This document shows, one piece after another, positions 1-6,705 of a stretch of DNA of 9,718 nucleotides. Source of the DNA: Flavobacterium sp. (GTDB lineage: Bacteria; Bacteroidota; Bacteroidia; Flavobacteriales; Flavobacteriaceae); assembly GCA_004296145.1 (NCBI GenBank), contig SEBM01000115.1, positions 1-9,718 on the forward strand. The letters run 5' to 3'. The notes beneath the pieces were generated by a model. That model was given only the letters and a program-made list of their open reading frames with translations. It made no database searches and had not been told where the DNA came from. The position numbers and the translations under genes were made by a program. Position 1 is the stretch's first letter; each line of letters starts with the position of its first letter.

Positions 1-48
1 ATATTAATGTGTAACAATTAGAAAAAAAGAATGTCTATTAGACAAGAA

Positions 49-69
49 ATACTTTTTGGGAAAAAGTAT
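49..69 (+). other. Short perfect hairpin upstream of the DUF5916 gene
   Basis: A 9-bp perfect stem (ATACTTTTT / AAAAAGTAT) closes a GGG loop, and GTTTTTAAAA follows directly. It ends 15 nt before the preferred ATG at 85. The T-run after the stem resembles a weak intrinsic terminator for a gene left of the window, but it could equally be a leader structure of the downstream mRNA. The stem is almost all A-T, so its stability is modest. The same bases contain TACTTTTT, a near match to the Bacteroidota -7 box, so a promoter is a third reading. Nothing else is recognisable in positions 1-84. Confidence 0.35.
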
Positions 70-84
70 GTTTTTAAAAATGAT

Positions 85-2514
85 ATGAAACAAATAGTTT
101 TTTTTACTCTTTTATTATCTTCTTTCTGGACTTTTGGTCAAAAGAAAACTTTGCAGGCACAACCCATTTCTCAAAGTATTTCTATTGACGGAAAACTGAA
201 TGAACCAGAATGGGATGCTGCTGCAATTGCTTCGGACTTTGTTATGTTTGAACCTGATAACGGAAAATCTATTCCTGAATCAAGAAAAACAGAAATTAAA
301 GTTTTATACAATAATGACGCTATTTACATTGGCGCAACAATGTATGATGAGGAACCAAACAAAATTTTAAAGGAAATTTCGCAAAGGGATAATTTTGGAA
401 CTGCTGATATTTTTGGCGTTTTTATAAATGGCTTTAATGACGGCCAGCAAAATTTTGAGTTTTTTGTTTCTGCTGCCGATGTACAGGGAGATTGTATCAT
501 GACAGATGCAATTGGTGAAGATTATTCCTGGGACGCTATCTGGATCAGCAAAGCTATGCTGACAGATAAAGGCTGGGTTGTAGAAATGAAAATTCCGTAT
601 GCGGCCTTGCGTTTTTCTGCTGAAAACAAACAAACCTGGGGAATTAATTTTTTCAGGGAAATAAAACGCGAACGAAAAAAATATACCTGGAGTTTGATTG
701 ATACCAAAATTGGGACTTTTACACAACAAAATGGAGATTTGGCCGGAATTGAAAACATCAAACCTCCTACCCGATTGTTTTTTATGCCGTATGCTTCTTA
801 TTATCTGAATGCTTCTGAAGGTCAGAAAACTTACGGAACTATGAAGGGAGGAATGGATATCAAATATGGTATCAACGATGCTTTTACTCTTGATGCGATT
901 TTGATTCCCGATTTTGGACAGGCTAAATATGATGATCAGATTTTGAATCTTGGTCCTTTTGAACAGCAATTTAATGAAAACAGGGCTTTCTTTACAGAAG
1001 GAACCGATTTATTCAACAAAGGAAATATGTTCTATTCAAGAAGAATTGGCGGTAAACCGTCTGTTGAACCTGATTTGAATGATAATGAGGAAATGATTGA
1101 AGATCCTCAGAGTGTGAATCTTATCAATGCATTAAAAGTTTCCGGAAGAACAAAAAAAGGACTTGGTGTCGGGATTTTAAATGCGGTTACAGAAAAAACA
1201 TTTGGAACTATAAAAGACACCATTACCAACGAAACCAGACGTGCCATTGTTGAACCTTTAACGAATTATAATGTTTTGGTCTTGGATCAGCGTTTTCGCA
1301 AAAATTCATCTGTATCTTTTATAAATACAAATGTAACCCGAAATGGTCATTACAGAGATTCGAATATTACCGGTTTAGCTTGGGATTTAAACACAAAAGC
1401 GAATACTTACAGTTTATACGGAAATGTCAAGTACAGCACCATTAATGATACAGAAGATACAAAAGGCTTTTATTCTACTGTTAGTTTTGCCGAAACAAGC
1501 GGAAATTATCGCTACAGTATTGGTGGTGATTATGTGACTAAAGATTTTGATCCAAATGATTTGGGAATCAATTTTTACAAAAATTATTATAATTTTTATG
1601 GAAATGTCAATTACCGAATTTTAAACCCAACTAAACTTTTCAATACTTTTAGGATTAACTATAATATGTATAGTGAGTATAATAAGGATTCAGGAAAAGT
1701 TCAGGAGGCTAATATAAATGCGAATTTAAATCTTACTACCGTAAAAAATAATTACTACGGTATGGGAATAACTGTTTTTCCGGTAGAAATGTATGATTAT
1801 TATGAACCAAGAACAGATAACCGATATGTAACTATTCCGCGAAAATTTGATTTCTGGGGAAGTATTTCTACCAATTACAACTATAAATTTGCTTTGGATT
1901 TATATCCTACATTATCTGTTGCCGATGAACCGGGAAGAGCGGCTTTTGGTATTGATATTGGGCCGAGATATCGTTTTAATGACAAACTTTTACTGACTTA
2001 CACTTTTAGTGTTTTAAAGAAAAACAATAATAAAGGATATATTGACAGTTATGACGATGATGACAACGAAAGCACTCCGGAAACCATTGTTTTTGCTAAT
2101 CGGGACGTGACTACATATACAAATACGCTGTCTGGAAAATATGCCATTAACAGCGCAATGACACTTAATCTGGCTGTTCGTCAATATTGGTCTTCTTCCG
2201 AAAATAAAAACATTTTAGAACTTGATTCCGATGGAACTTTAGATCCGTATCCGCAATATACTGAGAACAAAAATTCCAGTTTTTATTCCTGGAATGCCGA
2301 TCTGTCTTATTCCTGGTGGTTTGCGCCCGGAAGCCAGCTTTCTGCTTTATACAGAAATAACGCTTCTAATTTTGAACGTATTATTGATAAAGATTTTAAG
2401 CATAATGTAACCAATCTGTTGACTAATGACGCCTTAAAACACATTTTTTCGATTAGTGTAAAATATTTTATAGACTACAATGCTGTCAAAAATAAGGTTA
2501 GAAAAAGAGCTTAG
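85..2514 (+). CDS. DUF5916 domain outer-membrane protein with N-terminal CBM9-like domain
   Basis: The predicted precursor is 809 residues. The frame is open from an ATG at 31, but the ATG at 85 is preferred because it puts a classical signal peptide at the very N-terminus: MKQ, then hydrophobic IVFFTLLLSSFW, ending TFGQ near residue 19. An 18-residue polar extension would otherwise precede it. Residues about 25-200 look like the CBM9-like domain of this family: IDGKLNEPEW at 34-43, SWDAIW at 148-153, and W-V-MKIPYAALRF at 164-177. DUF5916 hallmarks follow: TLDAILIPDFGQ at 268-279, FNENRAFFTEG at 296-306 and FYSRRIG at 316-322. The remaining 480 or so residues alternate aromatic and polar residues, with many Tyr and Asn, as in an outer-membrane beta barrel, and end in a final strand (FSISVKYFIDY) plus a short basic tail. 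CBM9 family members bind carbohydrate, but DUF5916 proteins have no established function and no substrate can be read here. No polysaccharide-utilisation partner genes (SusC/SusD, glycosidases) adjoin it. Length is normal for the family and the frame is intact. Confidence 0.88.
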   Translation: MKQIVFFTLLLSSFWTFGQKKTLQAQPISQSISIDGKLNEPEWDAAAIASDFVMFEPDNGKSIPESRKTEIKVLYNNDAIYIGATMYDEEPNKILKEISQRDNFGTADIFGVFINGFNDGQQNFEFFVSAADVQGDCIMTDAIGEDYSWDAIWISKAMLTDKGWVVEMKIPYAALRFSAENKQTWGINFFREIKRERKKYTWSLIDTKIGTFTQQNGDLAGIENIKPPTRLFFMPYASYYLNASEGQKTYGTMKGGMDIKYGINDAFTLDAILIPDFGQAKYDDQILNLGPFEQQFNENRAFFTEGTDLFNKGNMFYSRRIGGKPSVEPDLNDNEEMIEDPQSVNLINALKVSGRTKKGLGVGILNAVTEKTFGTIKDTITNETRRAIVEPLTNYNVLVLDQRFRKNSSVSFINTNVTRNGHYRDSNITGLAWDLNTKANTYSLYGNVKYSTINDTEDTKGFYSTVSFAETSGNYRYSIGGDYVTKDFDPNDLGINFYKNYYNFYGNVNYRILNPTKLFNTFRINYNMYSEYNKDSGKVQEANINANLNLTTVKNNYYGMGITVFPVEMYDYYEPRTDNRYVTIPRKFDFWGSISTNYNYKFALDLYPTLSVADEPGRAAFGIDIGPRYRFNDKLLLTYTFSVLKKNNNKGYIDSYDDDDNESTPETIVFANRDVTTYTNTLSGKYAINSAMTLNLAVRQYWSSSENKNILELDSDGTLDPYPQYTENKNSSFYSWNADLSYSWWFAPGSQLSALYRNNASNFERIIDKDFKHNVTNLLTNDALKHIFSISVKYFIDYNAVKNKVRKRA

Positions 2515-2544
2515 CGTGAATTAATTTTAAAAAATAAAGACTTA

Positions 2545-2565
2545 AATAATTAAATTATTATTTTT
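2545..2565 (+). terminator. Possible weak AT-only terminator after the DUF5916 gene
   Basis: AATAATT and AATTATT form a 7-bp inverted repeat around one A, about 30 nt after the stop codon, followed by ATTTTT. The stem has no G-C pairs, so it is a poor intrinsic terminator. In DNA this AT-rich, such a palindrome can arise by chance. Confidence 0.22.
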
Positions 2566-2608
2566 CAACACCGTTCAGTTTATTAAATATAATTGTACCA
2601 AGGCTTAC

Positions 2609-2637
2609 TTGCGCATTTTATAAATGCTTTATCTTTG
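2609..2637 (+). promoter_or_regulatory. gpmI promoter, Bacteroidota type
   Basis: A -33 TTG (2609-2611) is followed after 18 nt by TATCTTTG (2630-2637), an exact match to the Bacteroidota -7 consensus TAnnTTTG with accepted spacing. Transcription would start near 2643-2645, about 10 nt before the gpmI ATG. The leader would be very short and A-rich with no Shine-Dalgarno motif, which is usual in this phylum. It indicates that gpmI is transcribed independently of the DUF5916 gene. Confidence 0.7.
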
Positions 2638-2652
2638 TAGAAAACAATACAA

Positions 2653-4173
2653 ATGATGAACAAGAAAGTAATCCTTATGATTTTAGACGGTTGGGGAAAA
2701 TCTCCTGACCCTAAAGTATCTGCAATAGACAATGCAAATGTTCCTTTTATAAACAGTCTTTACCGAAATTACCCAAGCGCACAACTTAGAACTGATGGTT
2801 TAAACGTAGGTTTACCGGAAGGTCAGATGGGAAACAGTGAAGTTGGTCATATGAATCTTGGTGCCGGAAGAATCGTTTACCAGGATTTAGCAAAAATAAA
2901 TTTAGCTGTAGCTCACAAAACACTTGCAAAAGAACAAGTTCTTATTGATGCATTTAAATATGCTAAGGAAAACAATAAAAAAGTTCATTTTTTAGGATTA
3001 GTTTCAGATGGAGGAGTTCACTCGCACACTTCGCATTTGCGCGGATTAATTGATGCTTCTCAGGAATATGGTTTAGAAAATGTTTTTGTTCACGCTTTTA
3101 CAGACGGTCGTGATGTTGACCCGAAATCGGGAGCAAAATATATTCATGATCTTGAAGAATATATTAAAGATACACCAGTAAAAATTGCCTCAATCATTGG
3201 CCGCTACTATTCAATGGATCGTGACAGACGTTGGGAAAGAGTAAAATTAGCATATGATTTGCTTGTAAATGCCAAAGGAACTCCATCTCACAATGCAGTA
3301 GCTAGCATGCTTGGCAGTTATGAAAATCATGTTACAGATGAGTTTATTGAACCAATTGTAATGGTTGATGAAAATGAAAAACCTTTAGCAACTATTGTTG
3401 AAGATGATGTTGTCATTTTCTTCAATTTTAGAACTGACAGAGGACGTGAACTTACAGAAGCGCTTTCGCAACAGGATTTCCACGAGCAAAACATGCACAA
3501 ATTAAAGTTGTATTATGTTACGCTGACAAATTACGACGAAACATATCAAAACGTAAAAGTTGTTTACAATAAAGATAATATTACCGAAACGCTTGGTGAG
3601 GTTTTAGAAAAAGCAGGAAAGAAACAAATTCGTATTGCTGAAACTGAAAAATATCCTCACGTAACATTCTTCTTTTCAGGTGGAAGAGAAACTCCTTTTG
3701 AAGGTGAATCCAGAATTTTAAGAAATTCTCCTAAAGTGGCAACTTATGATTTACAACCTGAAATGAGTGCTTACGAACTAAAGGATGCACTTGTTCCTGA
3801 ATTGAATAAAGGAGAAGTTGATTTCGTTTGTCTAAACTTTGCAAATGGCGATATGGTTGGTCATACCGGAATCATGAGCGCTGCAATCCTGGCTTGTGAG
3901 GCTGTTGATGCCTGCGTAAAAGGAGTTATCGAAGCGGCATTAGCAAATGATTATACTACAATCGTAATTGCCGATCACGGAAATTGTGAGACAATGATCA
4001 ATCCTGACGGAAGCCCAAATACAGCACATACAACAAACCCGGTGCCGATTATTTTGGTTGACAAAGAACTAAAAAACATCAACGATGGTGTTTTAGGAGA
4101 TATTGCTCCGACTATTTTAGAATTAATGGGCGTTCAGCAGCCATCTGCAATGACGTGTCATTCATTATTATAG
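2653..4173 (+). CDS. gpmI: 2,3-bisphosphoglycerate-independent phosphoglycerate mutase
   Basis: This cytoplasmic glycolytic and gluconeogenic enzyme interconverts 3-phosphoglycerate and 2-phosphoglycerate through a phosphoserine intermediate and two metal ions, without a bisphosphoglycerate cofactor. The product is 506 residues, normal for GpmI. The alkaline-phosphatase-type catalytic set is complete: Asp12 in LDGWG, nucleophile Ser62 in MGNSEVGH, His123 in HSHTSH, DGRD at 151-154, Arg185 and Arg191, FRTDRGR at 259-265 (Arg260, Arg263), Lys333 in EKYPH, Asp400 and His404 in NGDMVGH, Asp441-His442 in ADHGN, and His459 in TAHTTNP. These positions agree closely with those I recall for the Geobacillus stearothermophilus enzyme. 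Two ATGs stand in tandem (2653 and 2656); the first is used here, and choosing the second changes one residue. The gene has its own promoter and a strong terminator, so it appears monocistronic. Confidence 0.97.
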   Translation: MMNKKVILMILDGWGKSPDPKVSAIDNANVPFINSLYRNYPSAQLRTDGLNVGLPEGQMGNSEVGHMNLGAGRIVYQDLAKINLAVAHKTLAKEQVLIDAFKYAKENNKKVHFLGLVSDGGVHSHTSHLRGLIDASQEYGLENVFVHAFTDGRDVDPKSGAKYIHDLEEYIKDTPVKIASIIGRYYSMDRDRRWERVKLAYDLLVNAKGTPSHNAVASMLGSYENHVTDEFIEPIVMVDENEKPLATIVEDDVVIFFNFRTDRGRELTEALSQQDFHEQNMHKLKLYYVTLTNYDETYQNVKVVYNKDNITETLGEVLEKAGKKQIRIAETEKYPHVTFFFSGGRETPFEGESRILRNSPKVATYDLQPEMSAYELKDALVPELNKGEVDFVCLNFANGDMVGHTGIMSAAILACEAVDACVKGVIEAALANDYTTIVIADHGNCETMINPDGSPNTAHTTNPVPIILVDKELKNINDGVLGDIAPTILELMGVQQPSAMTCHSLL

Positions 4174-4191
4174 AAACCACTTTCTTTCATA

Positions 4192-4230
4192 AAAAGAGGC
4201 GAATTCTTAGAATTCGCCTCTTTTGTTTTT
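4192..4230 (+). terminator. Strong intrinsic terminator of gpmI
   Basis: A perfect 15-bp inverted repeat, 4192-4206 against 4210-4224, has a G-C-rich core (GAGGCG / CGCCTC) and a TTA loop, and ends in TTTTGTTTTT. It begins 18 nt after the gpmI stop. The left arm begins with AAAA, so it may also act on minus-strand transcripts arriving from the convergent DUF445 gene. Confidence 0.92.
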
Positions 4231-4251
4231 ACAGATACTACAAAAACTCCT

Positions 4252-4269
4252 ATCGCTTAGTTTAGCGAT
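4252..4269. repeat. Small inverted repeat abutting the palindromic repeat
   Basis: ATCGCT (4252-4257) and AGCGAT (4264-4269) are complementary around a 6-nt spacer. The right arm ends immediately before the first palindromic repeat unit at 4270, so the two may belong to one composite repeat. The second copy at 4351-4380 lacks an equivalent flank, so the link is uncertain. Confidence 0.4.
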
Positions 4270-4299
4270 CCTGCAAGGTTTTCAAAACCTTGTAGGTAT
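4270..4299 (+). repeat. Palindromic intergenic repeat, copy 1
   Basis: Positions 4270-4296 form a near-perfect palindrome with 13-nt arms (CCTGCAAGGTTTT / AAAACCTTGTAGG) around one central C. The only imperfection is at arm position 4, which would be a G-U pair in plus-strand RNA. With the three following bases, the 30-bp unit is repeated exactly, inverted, at 4351-4380. I recall palindromes of the form CCTRCAAGGTTTT-AAAACCTTGYAGG between genes of many Flavobacterium genomes, but cannot confirm that here. No T-run follows this copy on the plus strand. Confidence 0.85.
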
Positions 4300-4350
4300 A
4301 ATGAGTATTTACCAATCAATTGTATTTAATATATCTTAAAGATGAAAAAC

Positions 4351-4380
4351 ATACCTACAAGGTTTTGAAAACCTTGCAGG
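4351..4380 (-). repeat. Palindromic intergenic repeat, copy 2 (inverted)
   Basis: This is the exact 30-bp reverse complement of 4270-4299, separated from it by a 51-nt AT-rich spacer (4300-4350) in which I see nothing further. Its internal palindrome is 4354-4380. The imperfect pair becomes a G-U wobble only in minus-strand RNA, the mirror of copy 1. Read on the minus strand, the palindrome is followed within a few bases by TTTTT (4349-4345), so this copy could terminate the DUF445 transcript, whose stop codon lies 21 nt upstream of it. Confidence 0.85.
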
Positions 4381-4400
4381 AACAACTTTGGTAATTAATT

Positions 4401-5654
4401 TTATATTATAAAATAATGATACAATTGTTCGACGCCATAAATTATAAGCCCGATAATTCCTCCAACCAAAGTTCCGTTGATTCTTATGTATTGAAGATCT
4501 TTTCCTATTTCTAATTCCAGTTTTTCAGAAACTTCTTTTCCGTCCCAGCTTTTTACGGTTGAGGAAATTAAATCTCCAATTACTTTTTTATTGTTTAAAA
4601 GCACTGATAATAAATCGTTTTTAATAAAACTATTTATTTTGTCAACCATCACAGTATCTTCTTTAAGTCCATTTCCAAAAAGCTGAATTAAATTAGATAC
4701 ACTTTTTTTAATAGACGATTCATCGCCTTTTTCTAAATCATTAGTTATCGATAATTTTATTTCGTCCCAAATTCCGTTTATATAATCCTGAACTTCTTTT
4801 TTACCCACAAAATCAAGAATCATATTATTAATTTTGATTCTCATTTCTTCGGAATTTTTTACTTTATCCAGAAAATTATAAACGTACTCATCTATTTTTA
4901 TTCTGATTTCACTTTCAGGTTTTTTGGCCTCGTCAAGAAACTCTTGCAGTCCGTTAAAAATTCCTTCTGAAATGCTTTTATCAGCCAAACCAAAACTCAG
5001 GAAAGGTGTTGAAGCTTTTACTTTTTTTCGGATTAAATCTTTGTTATTACTTAATTCTGAACTCATAACTTCTAAAAGATTCGTCAGCAATTGATCTTTT
5101 ACAGTTCCTTTTTGTAAAGGTTCTAAAGCCAATGCAACCCAATTTCCAAAATTTATCGATTCGAGTTTTTCTGCAAACTGAACCTGAATAAATCTCTTTA
5201 TATCTTCATCTTTTATTGTTTTTAAAACTCCCGGAATAATGTTGACCGTAACAACACTGGCAATTTTATCTGCATTTGCGTGGTCTGACAGCCAATCTGA
5301 AGCCTTTGTGGCAAAATTGAATTCTTCTAATTTAATTTCGAGTTTTTCACGATTTAGAAATTCTTCTGAAACAAAATTTCCCAGGTTCTCTCCTATTTCA
5401 TTCTTTTTGGTTGGAATTATTGCCGTATGCCAAATCGGAATTCCTAACGGATGACGAAAAAGTGCCACGACAGCAAACCAATCTGCAATTCCACCCACCA
5501 TAGCAGCTTCACTGAAAGCCTGCAGCATCGGAATTTTAAAATAAATGGCAATTCCAAACAGAAGAACCGCAATCCCTAAAAGTGACAAAGCATTTCGCTT
5601 CATTTTTCGTAAAGCTTTTACTTTGGATATATCCTGATCTATAATAGTTTCCAT
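4401..5654 (-). CDS. DUF445 family membrane protein (YjiN-like)
   Basis: The product has 417 residues, close to E. coli YjiN and other DUF445 proteins. The family signature is at residues 53-100: VGGIADWFAVVALFRHPLG, then IPIWHTAIIP and an IGENLGNFVSEEFL segment. A hydrophobic segment near residues 22-40 (ALSLLGIAVLLFGIAIYF) and a C-terminal one near 396-414 (LVGGIIGLIIYGVEQLYHYF) flank a long, charged, mostly helical middle. This suggests a protein anchored in the inner membrane at both ends. DUF445 has no established biochemical function. The ATG at 5654 is used; an in-frame ATG at residue 18, directly before the first hydrophobic segment, is a credible alternative. The gene converges on gpmI and diverges from map. 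No clear TAnnTTTG box was found upstream on the minus strand. Confidence 0.88.
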   Translation of the reverse strand: METIIDQDISKVKALRKMKRNALSLLGIAVLLFGIAIYFKIPMLQAFSEAAMVGGIADWFAVVALFRHPLGIPIWHTAIIPTKKNEIGENLGNFVSEEFLNREKLEIKLEEFNFATKASDWLSDHANADKIASVVTVNIIPGVLKTIKDEDIKRFIQVQFAEKLESINFGNWVALALEPLQKGTVKDQLLTNLLEVMSSELSNNKDLIRKKVKASTPFLSFGLADKSISEGIFNGLQEFLDEAKKPESEIRIKIDEYVYNFLDKVKNSEEMRIKINNMILDFVGKKEVQDYINGIWDEIKLSITNDLEKGDESSIKKSVSNLIQLFGNGLKEDTVMVDKINSFIKNDLLSVLLNNKKVIGDLISSTVKSWDGKEVSEKLELEIGKDLQYIRINGTLVGGIIGLIIYGVEQLYHYFII

Positions 5655-5715
5655 GATTTCATACGTTTACTACTAATTTAAGACTTTTTGCTCTAAAAAT
5701 TAAGTTAAAAAAGCG

Positions 5716-5803
5716 TTTGCCACGAATTACACGAATTGCACTAATTTTTTCTTTTTAAATTCTAAAATATTGATTCGTGTAAATTCGTGTAATTCGTGGC
5801 AAA
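5716..5803. repeat. 88-bp inverted-repeat element with iterated ATTCGTGT units
   Basis: Two perfectly complementary 22-bp arms (5716-5737 and 5782-5803) begin TTTGCCACGAATTACACG and enclose a 44-nt AT-rich loop. Inside the right half the 9- to 10-nt unit RATTCGTGTA occurs at 5772-5781 and 5782-5791, then as AATTCGTGGC to 5800. The left half carries a decayed version of the third unit (GCACTAATT), so the ancestral stem was probably near 30 bp. No coding capacity and no clear target-site duplication are visible. The layout resembles a small dispersed intergenic repeat, and I recall GCCACGAATT-type repeats in other Flavobacterium genomes. It lies between divergent genes, so it is not simply a shared terminator. 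Confidence 0.8.
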
Positions 5804-5806
5804 AAA

Positions 5807-5828
5807 ATCACATGAAAATCACATGAAA
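5807..5828. repeat. Tandem 11-bp direct repeat upstream of the map promoter
   Basis: The 11-mer AATCACATGAA (here in phase AATCACATGAA starting from 5807) occurs twice back to back, 5807-5817 and 5818-5828, with no mismatch. The pair ends 5 nt before the map -7 box, where the -33 region should be, and no TTG is present there. An 11-bp period puts both copies on one face of the helix, so an activator or repressor site is possible. A chance duplication in A-rich DNA cannot be excluded. Confidence 0.55.
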
Positions 5829-5833
5829 AGTTG

Positions 5834-5841
5834 TACTTTTG
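5834..5841 (+). promoter_or_regulatory. map promoter -7 box
   Basis: TACTTTTG matches the Bacteroidota TAnnTTTG consensus. The map ATG at 5863 lies 21 nt downstream, giving a short leader (start near 5847-5849). No -33 TTG is found at the usual distance; a tandem 11-mer occupies that place. The box also explains why the TTG at 5839, which lies inside it and opens the longest reading frame, is not the start codon. Confidence 0.65.
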
Positions 5842-5862
5842 CGAACTGAAAATGGGAAAAAT

Positions 5863-6681
5863 ATGATTATCCAAAAAACGAGAGAAGAAATCGAATTAAT
5901 GCGCGAAAGTGCTTTGATCGTATCAAAAACATTAGGAATGATTGCTTCTGAAATTAAAGAAGGAGTTACTACATTATATCTTGACAAACTTGCCGAAGAA
6001 TTTATTCGTGATCACGGTGCTGTTCCAAGTTTCCTTGGATTGTACGATTTTCCGAATTCTCTTTGTATGAGCCCGAACGCTCAGGTTGTTCACGGAATTC
6101 CTAATAATACTCCTTTAAAAAGCGGCGACGTTATCTCTGTAGATTGTGGTGCATTTAAAAATGGCTACCACGGAGATCACGCCTATAGTTTTGAGATTGG
6201 AGAAGTCGCTCCGGAAGTAAAAAAACTTCTAAAAGTAACTAAAGAATCTCTTTATGTTGGAATTAGAGAATTTAAAGCAGGAAATCGCGTGGAAGATGTT
6301 GGAAATGCGATTCAGAAATATACTGAAGCTCACGGTTACGGAGTTGTTCGTGAATTGGTTGGACACGGTGTCGGGCAAAAAATGCACGAAGAACCAGAAA
6401 TGCCAAATTACGGAAAACGCGGCCGCGGGAAACTTTTTGTTGAAGGAATGGTTGTGGCAATCGAGCCAATGATCAATATGGGAACAAGAAACATCAAACA
6501 ATTAAAAGACGGCTGGACAATCTTAACTGCTGACGGAAAACCAAGCGCGCATTTCGAACACGACGTGGCCTTAGTTGACGGTAAACCAGAATTGTTATCA
6601 ACTTTCAAATACATCTATAAAGCATTAGGTATTGAAAGTACCGAAGAAGATGAATTCAGACAAGTTCCATTAATTGTTTAG
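5863..6681 (+). CDS. map: Type I methionine aminopeptidase
   Basis: This cytoplasmic, essential metallopeptidase removes the initiator methionine from nascent proteins when the second residue is small. The product is 272 residues from the ATG at 5863, the normal length for the short bacterial type I enzyme with no N-terminal extension. The metal and catalytic residues are all present: His77 (VVHGIP), Asp94 (VDCGAF), Asp105 (GYHGDHAYSF), His168 (GHGVG), His175 (KMHEEP), Glu201 (IEPMINMG) and Glu232 (FEHDVAL). They match E. coli His79, Asp97, Asp108, His171, His178, Glu204 and Glu235 at nearly constant offset. The frame extends back to a TTG at 5839, but that codon lies within the promoter box, so the ATG is chosen. 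The methyltransferase gene follows after 24 nt without a terminator, so the two are probably co-transcribed. Confidence 0.97.
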   Translation: MIIQKTREEIELMRESALIVSKTLGMIASEIKEGVTTLYLDKLAEEFIRDHGAVPSFLGLYDFPNSLCMSPNAQVVHGIPNNTPLKSGDVISVDCGAFKNGYHGDHAYSFEIGEVAPEVKKLLKVTKESLYVGIREFKAGNRVEDVGNAIQKYTEAHGYGVVRELVGHGVGQKMHEEPEMPNYGKRGRGKLFVEGMVVAIEPMINMGTRNIKQLKDGWTILTADGKPSAHFEHDVALVDGKPELLSTFKYIYKALGIESTEEDEFRQVPLIV

Positions 6682-6705
6682 TTAATACAACCCCAAAATA
6701 ACCAA

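Noticed and set aside
367..969. Minus-strand open frame of 200 codons within the DUF5916 gene
   Set aside because: It lies wholly antisense to a well-supported coding gene, has no recognisable domain, and looks like an antisense shadow of the codon bias.
4252..4380. CRISPR array
   Set aside because: There are only two repeat copies, in opposite orientation, each fully palindromic, and no cas genes; this is not the direct-repeat layout of an array.
4174..4400. Structured noncoding RNA or riboswitch between gpmI and the DUF445 gene
   Set aside because: The hairpins are explained by a terminator and palindromic repeats at the 3' ends of convergent genes; no promoter or aptamer-like core is visible.
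5239..5454. Plus-strand short frame inside the DUF445 gene
   Set aside because: It is antisense to the conserved signature region of DUF445 and has no family features of its own.
5839..5862. Upstream TTG start for map
   Set aside because: The codon lies within the TAnnTTTG promoter box and would be upstream of the predicted transcription start; the ATG at 5863 gives the standard length.
6229..6614. Four overlapping short frames on both strands within map
   Set aside because: The map frame carries all catalytic residues across this interval; the others are shadows.
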